38,843 nucleotides of DNA. It comes from Ascoidea tarda (nom. inval.) (Eukaryota; Ascomycota; Saccharomycetes; Ascoideales; Ascoideaceae). Below are positions 18,982 through 28,192 of the stretch, one piece after another. The stretch covers positions 1-38,843 of the forward strand of contig JAKTTS010000089.1 in assembly GCA_030560485.1 (NCBI GenBank), given 5' to 3'. The notes beneath the pieces were generated by a model. It was not told where the DNA came from and made no database searches. It was given only the letters and a program-made list of their open reading frames with translations. Numbering within the stretch: position 1 is the stretch's first letter; each line of letters begins with the position of its first letter. Both the position numbers and the translations under genes were made by a program.

Positions 18982-19881
18982 ATGTCTGTGCCAGCCATGT
19001 CTTTCCCTGCTTCTGTTTCGCCTGCTGGTGCTGGTGCTGTTGCTGTTGCTGCTGGGGTTGATGCTGCTCTATTAAATGCTGCTGCTCGCAAGGCCTCTGC
19101 CTGTCTGCACAACCTTCTCTCCACCATCAGCACCTTCGATGCTTGTCAAACCACCCACTCGATCAGATTGGTCTCCTACATCCTAGACTACAAGAACAGA
19201 GGCAATGACGACCATGCCATCTTCAACACCAACAGCTCTCTACATTTTTCTCACAGCTTCACTCAATTGCGACTCTTCAACCATCTATACGCCATCTTAA
19301 ACGATCCAGCCTACTCCACCATCTTGCACAACACCACAAACGCTGCCACTAATCCCACCAATCCCACCAATCCCAACAACAATCCTATCAATGACTCTCT
19401 AATCTCATCCAATTTGAAATTGGTTCTGTCACTACTAAAAAAAATACAATCTATCTTGTCTCATTTAATCACTCGCTTCCAAAAACACCCTTCGCTGATA
19501 GAATCAAATAACTACATCTACTACTTGATCTCCTACTATCTAATTGGTTACATCCTTATCATAAAATATATCCCAATTAACATGTCTCTCAATACACCTA
19601 AAAATACTGATTTACAGCTGTATTATCACTTGAAATCAGTTTATAATGATTTTGATTTGTTATCAAATTTTAAACTCAACATTATCGCCTTTTTTTTCCC
19701 AGATGATAATACTCACAACCCTACTAATAACAACACTAATAATAGCATTGATAAAAACAATAATAATAATGTTATAAAATTAATACAGGTATTACCTAAA
19801 ATTAACCTAAAATCTTTCTATTACCTCTTATACCCTCCAGAATCATATGATTCAAATTCAATTATCCCACCTCATCTAATA

Positions 19882-19940
<59 letters not shown>

Positions 19941-21159
19941 CAATAACAATCTATCTTATTCAGAAAACCCCTTTTTCTCTTCTACCTTACTCATAGACTT
20001 GAGACTCACGTCCCATTTTAATAAAAAAAACTTCAATTTACCCAATTTAATCAACATTGACCCATCTTTATTTACTATCAGTACAAATCCTACTCACTAT
20101 TTAAATAACCCTGATAAATACATCAACAATATATCATTCTTAGAAAGTCGCTTGAAAAAATTAAACCCACCACACTACAACTTATTCATGCAAAGACAAA
20201 ATTATGACCACATAATTTACTTCACCTACAACACCTCAAATATCCATTTCACTAATCTATTGTTGTTTTTCTACAACTTACTCACTGCAACTCAATCCTC
20301 AAATCTAAAACTAAAATCTCTCCCTTTATACTTGGAAAATGGTTATGAAGGTTTCCTGGCTTACATTACTCAACTCAACTCAAACTACTATAATAAAATC
20401 AACAATCCTAATAACATTAGCATCAACACCAATACCAACATTGACAATAATAACATTTGTGGTTTAAAAAATAATGGTAGCACCTGCTATATAAACTCAA
20501 ACATTCAGTGTCTTTATAACTTATCCGACTTTTCGAACATCTTCATCTCAAAATTTTACTTAAACTACATTAATCAAAACAAAAAATTTAACATCCTTTT
20601 ATCAGACTCTTTCTCTTTACTATTTTCAAAATTGGCAAAATACTCAAAAGTCCTAATAGACCCTTCTAATTTCTTGAGAACTTGCTCAATTCTAAACCCT
20701 CATTTAAATATCCCCTACGATCAACAAGACACTCAAGAATTTCTAATGTTTTTACTAGATAGAACACACAACGAATTATCTCAAAGTGATTACATAATTA
20801 ATCAATACCCCCGTCTAATCAAACCAATCAACTATTTCACAAATATTTCTTCAAATAACATTGAAAGACTACAATATGATAAATGGTTTGCCAACTTGAT
20901 CAAAAATCAAGGTGTTTCCCCAATTAATCTATTTTTTGAGGGAAAATTTCAAAGTTCCTTGAAATGCCTAATATGCTCAAAGATTTCAAGAAATTTCTCA
21001 ACCTTCTCGATACTATCGCTACCGATTCCAGATATCAATTCCCGCTCAATTTATATTGAAGAATGCTTTACTTCTTTTACTGATGACGAAATCTTAACTG
21101 GTGATAATGCTTGGGCTTGTCCTAATTGCAAATCACTAAATAATGATAACAACACCGAT

Positions 21160-21203
<44 letters not shown>

Positions 21204-21702
21204 CGGCAGCAACGATGACAATGGAACTAAATCCTCTATATTTAAGTTTATATCGAAAAGAGAAAAAATAAAAGGAAAAACGAAAGAAAAAGATAAAGAT
21301 AAAAAAAAAGATAAAAAAAATAAAAAAAACTCAATCAAATCCACAAATGCTAAAATGAAAGCTATAAAATCTCTTAAATTTATTGATCTACCAAAATTAT
21401 TAATCATCCATCTATCAAGATTTTCATTCAAACATGATGTTGTTAAAAATAATTCATACATTAACTTCCCATTGATTCTAAAATTAAAAATTAATGATGA
21501 AATAATATCTTACAAATTGAACAGTTTCATCAATCATGATGGTAACTTGAAAAGTGGCCATTATACCTCTATTATTCATAAAAAAAATAATTGGTATCAT
21601 TGTGATGATTGGAACGTCTATCTAGTGAGATTACCAATTGACAAGAACGGCTATATAAAAAGTAATTTAGTTTATGTTATTTACTATGAAAGAATTCTGT
21701 AA
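18982..21702 (+). CDS. UBP7: Ubp7/Ubp11-type ubiquitin-specific protease with rhodanese-like domain
   Basis: This 906-residue cysteine protease removes ubiquitin from proteins. An N-terminal helical region is followed by a rhodanese-like domain (about 255-455, with LLIDLR and NLINIDPSLF). The USP catalytic domain (about 490-906) has the Cys box GLKNNGSTCYINSNIQCL with catalytic Cys502, QQDTQEFLMFLLDR, a CLIC/CPNC zinc-ribbon pair (about 662 and 713), and the His box GHYTSI with His860. Details such as FLMFLLDRTHNEL, DEILTGDNAWACPNC and the C-terminal VYVIYYERIL fit Ubp7/Ubp11 better than Doa4/Ubp5. BAS1, SKG1/AIM20 and ATG44 as neighbours agree. In S. cerevisiae Ubp7 is linked to endocytosis. 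Asn runs interrupt it near residues 300-320 and 730-745; the second falls inside the USP fold. The first ~120 codons are GC-rich, while the rest is AT-rich. Confidence 0.93.
19880..19950 (+). repeat. AAT run coding poly-Asn in UBP7
   Basis: About 22 consecutive Asn codons, mostly pure AAT and ending in AAC, lie before the rhodanese-like domain. A second tract of AAC codons at about 21163-21203 lies between the zinc-ribbon and the His box. The two use different synonymous codons, so they probably expanded independently. Confidence 0.85.
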
Positions 21703-22000
21703 TTTTTTTAAAACAGATTTCAACCAAAATCAGTCTAATTATTAATTGTTTTTTTGTTTGTTTTAATATACTGTTACTCTGTTAACTTATCTAATTTCTT
21801 ATCCGTTTATCCTTTTTATCCTTTTTTTTATAGATTTTTTTTTTCTTTTGTACATTGGTTGGAAATATTTTTTATTTCTTTATTGTTGTTTTTTTGTCAT
21901 TTTGTTATTTTTTTTTTTGTTATTTTTTGCTTTTTAGGGAATAATGAATAATAATCATTGATGAATAATAAACCAATTAAATTTTGAAATCAAGTGTAGA
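21703..22000. other. Convergent 3' region (UBP7 / SNF8)
   Basis: About 300 bases, T-rich on the plus strand with several TTTTTTTT runs. This is ordinary for two converging yeast 3' ends, and I see no other feature. Confidence 0.6.
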
Positions 22001-22774
22001 CTAAATCCAAGAAGGATCCCAATAAGCAGTTTGATCGTTATCATCTTGAGTATCAATCCATAAGAACCCCTTTTCCACCATTGAATTTAACACTTGTTGA
22101 GATCGTAATTTTGACCATTTAAAATTGTCCATTAATATTCTCACAGTCACAAATTTAATGATTTTACAAATAACTAAAATTTGATTCTGATCGTTGTTTA
22201 GTTCTATTGACAGAGAAGAAATTAAATTCTCGTTGCCATTATTAATAATTTTGAAATTTGGGTTTAATATTTTAATTTTATTGATTGATATTATAATATC
22301 ATTTTCAACCAAGTTTTCGATTTTGTTTGGATTGTTTGGATCGTTTAAATAGCTTAATAAATTTTTAATTGAGATCAAACCACCATTTAGATTTGAAGTT
22401 TGTCTGCAAATTTCTATAATTTTAACGGATAGTTCATTATAAAATTCTTCATCATTATCATTAAGGATTAAATTTGACCATAAATTTTTCTTTTGATGGG
22501 TATTAGTGTTGGTAGCAGTGGTGGTTTTGACTGATATGCTTGCAGCTAATGGATCAACACCAATTGATAGGCATAGTTTATAAAAATTTCTTGAAAAATC
22601 AGGATTATTTTTGATTTCGTTATTGTACTTTTTGGCAAAGTTGATTAGATTTTCTTGAAATAGTTTCAACTGATCAGATAGCAAATTTGATTGTTGTTGG
22701 ATGAGTTGGGAGCTTATTTTAGAGAATTCGTCCTCATTGTTTTGAAAACTCGCTAGACCTAATTTTCTGTTCAT
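22001..22774 (-). CDS. SNF8: ESCRT-II subunit Snf8/Vps22
   Basis: This 257-residue protein belongs to ESCRT-II, which sorts ubiquitinated membrane proteins into multivesicular bodies. The N-terminus MNRKLGLASFQ with its following helix is typical of Vps22. NPDFSRNFYKLCLSIGVDPLA (from about residue 57) is the most conserved family block. Two winged-helix domains follow (about 90-175 and 180-257), and the C-terminus has WSKLRSQQVLNSMVEKGFLW ending in WDPSWI. Length is close to the S. cerevisiae protein (about 230 aa). It is convergent with the deubiquitinase UBP7, which also acts in endocytic traffic; this may be coincidence. A TTTATAAAAG pair (about 22801-22822) lies just upstream of the start. 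Confidence 0.95.
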   Translation of the reverse strand: MNRKLGLASFQNNEDEFSKISSQLIQQQSNLLSDQLKLFQENLINFAKKYNNEIKNNPDFSRNFYKLCLSIGVDPLAASISVKTTTATNTNTHQKKNLWSNLILNDNDEEFYNELSVKIIEICRQTSNLNGGLISIKNLLSYLNDPNNPNKIENLVENDIIISINKIKILNPNFKIINNGNENLISSLSIELNNDQNQILVICKIIKFVTVRILMDNFKWSKLRSQQVLNSMVEKGFLWIDTQDDNDQTAYWDPSWI

Positions 22775-23434
22775 TGTTTGAAAATGGAAATAAGATGATG
22801 ATTTATAAAAGTGGTTTATAAAAGAGATTTATCAAGTTGATGTAAAAACTTGATAGGAATAAAACTGGAGAGAATATTAAGATTGCGATCATGGATGGAT
22901 TTAAAAGTTCTTTCGGGGGTGATAACGGGAGAAAGTAAAGATACATTAAATTAATAAAATCTACATAAGGTATGATAAATAGAGAAATTTAGAAGAAAAA
23001 TGAAAAGTAATTTTGAGAATTAAAAGCACCAAAAAAAGGAAAAAAGGGTTGTATGTAAAGGACTAAAAAAATATAAAGAAATAAAGAAATAAAGAAAAAT
23101 AAATAGAAAAAAAATTTATAACCGAAGAAAGGAAATAAAAGTGGTAAGTATATAGTGAGACAGAAAATAGTGTAAATAACCAAATACAAAAGTAGTGGAT
23201 GAAATTTTGTAGAAGGAAAAATAAATTATAAGTAGATACTGGATATGGAATAACAGATATTAAGTAGTAGGCAATTTGTAATCAACAAATAATAAATGAC
23301 AAATGATAAATAATGGTAAAAACATAGATAGTAGGCTTTTATGCTTTGTTTTTTTTATTTTTTTTTTTTATTTTTTTAAAAATAGAATAGTTATTAATAA
23401 GCTACTTTCAATGAGTAAGCATTCTTGACACGAA
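22775..23434. other. SNF8 promoter and ROT1 3' region
   Basis: A 660-base AT-rich spacer. Two TTTATAAAAG elements at about 22801-22822 sit 27-50 bases upstream of the SNF8 ATG, unusually close for a yeast TATA. The middle (about 22980-23200) is A/G-rich on the plus strand with a short AAATAAAG repeat. Near the ROT1 stop are A/T runs expected of a 3' end. The minus frame 22989-23189 is hydrophobic and A-tract derived, so it is not called. Confidence 0.5.
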
Positions 23435-24181
23435 TTAAAAAAAAGCATAACAAACACCACCTAAACTGAAAATACCAAGTGCAACGTACCATAAAGAATC
23501 GAATCTATCTTCATCAGATTTTCTGAGATGTGGTAACTTTTGTTTGATTTCCAAACTTCTTCTGACTCTTTTTCTTAAACTGGTTTCTGTTTCAGTTGCA
23601 ATATCAGTATCCTGTGAATTTGTAGGATTAAGGACCTGGGTTGGTAGCATCATTGGGGGTTTGTAGGCCAAATATAAGGGTTGGATTGGAGCACCATCGA
23701 ATTGATACAATTGCAATTTATACTGGCCATGGTAATCATCGATACTTAAGGTATAAGCTTTGAAGAGTTCGGACTGGATATATCTTGAGTAGATAGAGAC
23801 ACCACCATCGTCACAAGGAGCACTTAACAATTGTCTACCATCACTTTCAAAGGGCAATAAAGATAACGAACCATTTGACAAGATTTCGTATCGGCCATGT
23901 TGGAATTGTAGGACAGCAGTTGGGCACGAGTGGTTTTGAGGATTGGCAGTGACGATATAAAGAGCTTCTTCCCAGTAACCATCAGAAGTGAAACTGTAGG
24001 ATCTTCCAGGCAAAGCAGGTTCAATGAGCAATTCGTCAACAGGGTCGAAAAACCCTGGACCAGTAAAGACAGTGTTGGATTTGGAGGACCAGGTACCCTC
24101 AAGAGAGATTTCCTCTGCATAGGCTTGGAAGAAGAAGAAAACAAGAGCAGCGAAACCAACGATAGCAGCTTTGGACAGCAT
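23435..24181 (-). CDS. ROT1: ER membrane chaperone Rot1
   Basis: This 248-residue protein matches yeast Rot1 (256 aa), an essential ER-anchored factor for protein folding and beta-1,6-glucan synthesis. A signal peptide (about 1-22, ending AYAEE) leads into LEGTWSSKSNTVFTGPGFFDP, the diagnostic N-terminal block. SYSFTSDGYWEEALYI, NPQNHSCPTAVLQFQHG and the Cys-containing SAPCDDGG follow. A single C-terminal membrane helix (about 229-248) ends the protein almost at once, so the bulk is luminal. The segment before the helix is basic (RKRVRRS). It is divergent from the USP gene with 227 bases between starts. Confidence 0.96.
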   Translation of the reverse strand: MLSKAAIVGFAALVFFFFQAYAEEISLEGTWSSKSNTVFTGPGFFDPVDELLIEPALPGRSYSFTSDGYWEEALYIVTANPQNHSCPTAVLQFQHGRYEILSNGSLSLLPFESDGRQLLSAPCDDGGVSIYSRYIQSELFKAYTLSIDDYHGQYKLQLYQFDGAPIQPLYLAYKPPMMLPTQVLNPTNSQDTDIATETETSLRKRVRRSLEIKQKLPHLRKSDEDRFDSLWYVALGIFSLGGVCYAFF

Positions 24182-24408
24182 ATTTGAGTGAACAACGATA
24201 GCAGAGACAGCAGAGGAAGCAGAGGAAGAAACGAAGAAAGAAGCAGAAAGCTAAACGCCAGCTTTGAGTCTGTCCGCACGTGACTAAGCAGCACCTCCAC
24301 AAAGAAGGCGTTGAAGGAGCTGGAGAAGGAGAAGAAGTTGATTCTGGAGCAGTCACTGAGGAAGTGGTGGAAGCAGCGGTAAGAGCAGCTAGTGGAAGGT
24401 GTTAGAAG
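24182..24408. promoter_or_regulatory. Divergent ROT1 / USP-gene promoter with E-box and AP-1 site
   Basis: This 227-base spacer contains CACGTG at 24277-24282 (Cbf1/Pho4-type E-box) overlapping TGACTAA at 24281-24287. The reverse complement of the second, TTAGTCA, is a known Yap/AP-1 recognition sequence. The flanks are purine-rich imperfect repeats of GCAGAGGAA and GGAGAAGG units (about 24201-24250 and 24300-24390). No TATA box is clear. The site is nearly central and could serve both genes. Confidence 0.55.
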
Positions 24409-25956
24409 ATGCCATCAATGTATCCTTATTCGTTGGAGTCTGCGTTGGCAGACGAGGTGGAAAATGTCCTTGGGGGATTGGATCCATCGCCCAGTCGAGG
24501 TCGCTTGAGCAACTCGATATCGAATCAAACCTATCGATCCCTCTCCAGAGGAAGAACAGCCAGTGTTTATGATGAGGTTCCCAAGGAGTACAGTGCCAGT
24601 CGAGGCAGAAAGGACACCAACTTGAAATGGTCCATTTTGAAACATGATCCCTCAGAGAGAATCATCGGCGCTAACGATGGTAACATTAACAGCAAGAAGA
24701 ACATTTCTATCGAGCAGAGTGATGAAGAGCAGATCAGTGATACCGATAAGGAGTTCGAGTACAATGATGGAGACGCTATATTGCCCAATTATGTTTCATT
24801 TTTCCCTAACGATTATAGTAATTCCAATCAAGTCAAGACCCCATCTCAATCTCTATTTCAAACCCAAACATTTTCGAAATTATCTAATGAAGACATGTTG
24901 AGCAATGCGTTGAGCAACAACAAGCCAGTTGTGAAAACATCGTTGGAAAAAGTTAAAGAAGCAATGAACTATGGAGATAATATTGCGACATTAGAGGCAA
25001 TTGAAAATGCAAGACAAACTGATTCTCCGATTCCAAAGGATCTCGAGGAGAAATTTGGCAGTCTAAACTTAAGTCTTCCCAATGAAAAGACAAAAAATGA
25101 AAAGTTAAAACCATATACTTTATATAAGAAATCAATAACAGATCCCATGAATTCATTAATCAAAGATGATGATTTTCAAGTTCCATATACATTAGATAGT
25201 GATCATAAGTCGGATAAACACATTATAGAAGCATTGAATGAAAATATAAAGATATCGGAAATCAATTCCAATTTAGAGAATTCTAGATGTATTAGAACAG
25301 TAACCCGAGGAGATTTCTTTAATAAGATATCGATTTATAAGAAACCAAAGACCTTCTTATTATGCATGGACTTTTCTCCCGAATCTAAATATGCCTTAGA
25401 ATGGACAATTGGAACAGTGCTAGTTGATGGCGGAGTTTTATTGATCTTATATGTGATTGAAGATAATAAATTTATTTTGCCAGATAATAATATTAACAAT
25501 ATCAATAATACTAATACCAATGATAGTAGCAATAGCAACAACGATAATACTAACAACAATAATAATACCATATGTGAAGAACAGTTGAAGGAAATTAAAG
25601 AACAAGAAAATGCAAGAATAAATGGGGTCAGGAACCTAAGTGAAGATGCATTGAGTTTGATCAAGTCTACAAAATTACAAGTACATATAGTCGTTGAAGC
25701 AATTCACCATCCAATTCCAAGACACTTGGTGATGGAAGTGATTGATCATATTCAACCAACGCTAGTTATTGTTGGCTCTAGAGGAAAACAGGCCCTCAAT
25801 GGCGTAACATTGGGATCGTTGTCCAATTATTTGGTCAACAACAGCTCTGTACCCATTATGGTTGTTCGAAGGAAGGTCAAGCGAGTCACCAAGAAGAAAA
25901 CAACCAGCAACAACATCGAGCACGTCCAGAGCTTAAGGTTGGCTAAGGTTGACTAG
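24409..25956 (+). CDS. Universal stress protein (UspA) domain protein
   Basis: This is a 515-residue protein with a C-terminal UspA domain (about 317-492). It starts TFLLCMDFSPESKYALEWTI, has the beta strand VLLILYVIED, and ends GSRGKQALNGVTLGSLSNYL...VPIMVVRR. The nucleotide-binding pattern G-x2-G-x9-G-S is intact, so it is probably of the ATP-binding class. An Asn-rich loop (about 365-390) interrupts the domain after the second strand. The N-terminal ~300 residues are disordered and acidic/Ser-rich. Three Ser-Arg-Gly-Arg motifs occur within the first 70 residues (SPSRGR, SLSRGR, SASRGR), an arrangement suited to phosphorylation or arginine methylation. Fungal proteins of this shape are mostly uncharacterised. 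The first ~120 codons are GC-rich, as is the promoter. Confidence 0.88.
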   Translation: MPSMYPYSLESALADEVENVLGGLDPSPSRGRLSNSISNQTYRSLSRGRTASVYDEVPKEYSASRGRKDTNLKWSILKHDPSERIIGANDGNINSKKNISIEQSDEEQISDTDKEFEYNDGDAILPNYVSFFPNDYSNSNQVKTPSQSLFQTQTFSKLSNEDMLSNALSNNKPVVKTSLEKVKEAMNYGDNIATLEAIENARQTDSPIPKDLEEKFGSLNLSLPNEKTKNEKLKPYTLYKKSITDPMNSLIKDDDFQVPYTLDSDHKSDKHIIEALNENIKISEINSNLENSRCIRTVTRGDFFNKISIYKKPKTFLLCMDFSPESKYALEWTIGTVLVDGGVLLILYVIEDNKFILPDNNINNINNTNTNDSSNSNNDNTNNNNNTICEEQLKEIKEQENARINGVRNLSEDALSLIKSTKLQVHIVVEAIHHPIPRHLVMEVIDHIQPTLVIVGSRGKQALNGVTLGSLSNYLVNNSSVPIMVVRRKVKRVTKKKTTSNNIEHVQSLRLAKVD

Positions 25957-26309
25957 TCTTGCAAGTATTGTTTAAAGTATTGCTTTTCATATTATTTTCT
26001 CGTTTTTGTAGTGCAAATTCACATCAATTGAAAACCGCAACTTGAACCGGCGATCGCCGTCGTGCACGGTCAAATTACGTACGTAATCGTTTGATACTAA
26101 ACGGACGTCTACTTTCGCTGTCAATCAGCGACGGTCCGGCATCTTCGGCGTCCGTATTCTGTTCGCTTGTTCGTTTTGCCTTGGTGGTTTTTTCACCATT
26201 TCTACCATCTTTTGGAGTCTTTTCACCTCTTTCGCCTCTTCCACCATCGACCTTTCTTGCTCTGCCTTTTCTGAAATATTTGCTGTGCTATCTCTACTTC
26301 TCTTTTCAA
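25957..26309 (+). promoter_or_regulatory. YAP3 promoter with two perfect palindromes
   Basis: This 353-base region separates the USP gene from the YAP3 start. It holds CGGCGATCGCCG (26048-26059) and ATTACGTACGTAAT (26074-26087), both perfect palindromes, 14 bases apart. The second contains two inverted TTAC half-sites of the kind bound by fungal Yap factors. The DNA from 26040 to 26300 is GC-rich and lacks stop codons in the YAP3 frame back to 26091, so longer ORFs drawn from 26091 are probably artefacts. Confidence 0.6.
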
Positions 26310-27785
26310 ATGGATTACGCCTTTTCCAACTACTACGACTTCAATTTCAATTCCCAGATTTCCTCTCCAAATAACAACGACTCCAATGCTCCCAATTCCA
26401 CTACATCCCTAAATGATCTCCCTAACACTAGCAATAACCTTAACAGTTTCTGGGACTCATATATCAACGAAAACGATCACCAAAATATTCTTCAAAACCA
26501 ACGAAACCAACAGACCCACGAATTATCTACCCAAAATTTAGAGCTAATGAACAACAATACAAACAGCGACTTCGTTGCTAATTTAAATTTTGATAATAAT
26601 TTGTACAATTTTAATAATACCAATACCAACACCAATACCAATACCAATACAAACACAAATACCAATAATAATAATTCCACTAATGATTTTCAGATTGCTC
26701 CACCTTTTTCAACTTCAATGACAAGTTCCAACAGTCCCTTCAATGGCAATAATATCACCAATAATAGATTAAATCAAGAGCAATCTTTGACTCTACTTAA
26801 TAATAATATTAATGACATCTCCTCTGAAATTATTTCAATAAAACGAGAATTACAAGACTCAAATATAATCAACTCACAAGATCCTTTTGATAATATCATC
26901 AACCTATCATCTACTGTTAATGCTAATGCTAATGCTAATGCTAATGCTAATGCTAATGCTAATATAAATATTGCTAACAACAATAACAACACAACTTTAA
27001 ATTCCTCTTTTAATACAAACACAATTACAAATGCTAATAATAAAAAAAGAAGAAAAGATAGTTTGCAATCAAACAATTCAAATAACAACTTTATTAACAA
27101 TGAATCAAATACTGCTGCAAAGAAAAAAGCTCAAAATAGAGCTGCTCAAAAGGCTTTCAGAGAAAGGAAGGAATTAAAATTGAAAGATTTACAACAAAAA
27201 TTAACTAAAAGCGAAGAAGAAAAAGCAATCCTTCTCAATAAATTAGAAGTCCTAAAAAGAAAAAATATCATCATATCAACTGAAAATAAATTACTATTAT
27301 CTTCAAATAACAACGATCTCAATAACTCCGACAACAATAATAATACTAATACCAATAACAACAGTAATAACAATAATTTCTCAAATAACTCTAATAATAA
27401 CAATAATTTCTTTAGTAATTTAATGCTAGATTTCACCTTTCCTGAAGTTCTCCCCAATAAATGTCTTGATTCACTTAAAAAATCAGCTACCCCAGACTCA
27501 AATTCTCCCATAGTTCATGATAACTTGTCTTTATCAAAAAATAATAAATTAATCTACAACTCAATCGATGGTTCTGAAAAGTTATTAAGTATCGCTGCTG
27601 TTTGGGACTATTTAATTCAATTCGAAACTCTAAATTCAGATATCTTAAATAATCAATTAAATTTAGATTTAGATTTCTTACAAATTATAAATAATTTAAA
27701 AGGCAACGAAAAATGTTATGGTTTAGGCCCTGCTTATCCATTATCAAAAATCAATCAAACTATTATCGCCTACCTAAATAACTAA
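26310..27785 (+). CDS. YAP3: Yap3/Fcr3-type bZIP transcription factor
   Basis: This is a 491-residue fungal AP-1 (Yap family) regulator. The basic region (about 268-290) contains KKKAQNRAAQKAFRERKE with the Yap-specific NxxAQxxFR pattern, followed by a leucine zipper of about five heptads to residue 325. The C-terminal block (about 430-491) has VWDYL, then LQIINNLKGNEKCYGLGPAYP, which lines up with the end of S. cerevisiae Yap3 as I recall it (QGQEC-CHTHGPAYP). Yap1-type paired cysteine-rich domains are absent. The rest is Asn/Thr/Ala low complexity. I chose the ATG at 26310 (MDYAFSNYYDF): the frame is open upstream to 26091, but those 73 residues are hydrophobic and GC-island derived. The promoter contains a Yap-like palindrome, so self-regulation is possible. 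Confidence 0.92.
   Translation: MDYAFSNYYDFNFNSQISSPNNNDSNAPNSTTSLNDLPNTSNNLNSFWDSYINENDHQNILQNQRNQQTHELSTQNLELMNNNTNSDFVANLNFDNNLYNFNNTNTNTNTNTNTNTNTNNNNSTNDFQIAPPFSTSMTSSNSPFNGNNITNNRLNQEQSLTLLNNNINDISSEIISIKRELQDSNIINSQDPFDNIINLSSTVNANANANANANANANINIANNNNNTTLNSSFNTNTITNANNKKRRKDSLQSNNSNNNFINNESNTAAKKKAQNRAAQKAFRERKELKLKDLQQKLTKSEEEKAILLNKLEVLKRKNIIISTENKLLLSSNNNDLNNSDNNNNTNTNNNSNNNNFSNNSNNNNNFFSNLMLDFTFPEVLPNKCLDSLKKSATPDSNSPIVHDNLSLSKNNKLIYNSIDGSEKLLSIAAVWDYLIQFETLNSDILNNQLNLDLDFLQIINNLKGNEKCYGLGPAYPLSKINQTIIAYLNN
26622..26664 (+). repeat. Hexanucleotide repeats coding Thr-Asn and Ala-Asn in YAP3
   Basis: ACCAAT-type units encode eight Thr-Asn pairs here. A second array of GCTAAT units at about 26919-26960 encodes seven Ala-Asn pairs. 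Both are upstream of the bZIP domain. Confidence 0.85.
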
Positions 27786-28192
27786 TTTCTGTGATTTATA
27801 ATTAATTATTTTGTAATAAAATAAACTTTTCCTACTTTGATTTAATTCACTTTAATTTAATTTAATTTAATTTAATTTCTCTTTGTTGTGATACCTTATT
27901 TTTATTTAATTTTATTTAATTTTATTTTATTTCATCCTATGACTTTTGTTTTATTGGTTTTACTTTATTTTACTTTGCCTTAATTACAACCACATCCACA
28001 GCCACATTTATAACCACATTTATAGCCACATTTATAAATACGTTTACTCTTACATTTACTTTAACTTTTAATTCAGTATTTTGGTTTTTTTTCAATCTAT
28101 TGTTTATATTATATAAGTTGTTTTGTATTAAAAAAATTATACGATTAAAATTGTGAAAAAAAGACTATATCAAAAAACATTTATTTCTTTCT
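27786..28192. other. Convergent 3' region (YAP3 / RPN1) with short tandem repeats
   Basis: Three simple repeats occur: TTTAA pentamers at about 27850-27878, TTTTATTTAA-type units at about 27900-27930, and four degenerate 12-base units near ACCACATTTATA at about 27988-28036. No frame or RNA structure is recognisable. Confidence 0.65.

Noticed and set aside
18982-22774. UBP7 and SNF8 as a dedicated Doa4-ESCRT gene pair
   Set aside because: The protease fits Ubp7/Ubp11 better than Doa4, and the genes are convergent, so there is no shared promoter to argue for co-regulation.
26091-26309. 73-residue upstream extension of YAP3
   Set aside because: Hydrophobic and Ser/Pro-rich, encoded by the GC-rich promoter, and overlapping the edge of the Yap-like palindrome region. 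MDYAFSNYY is a more natural start.
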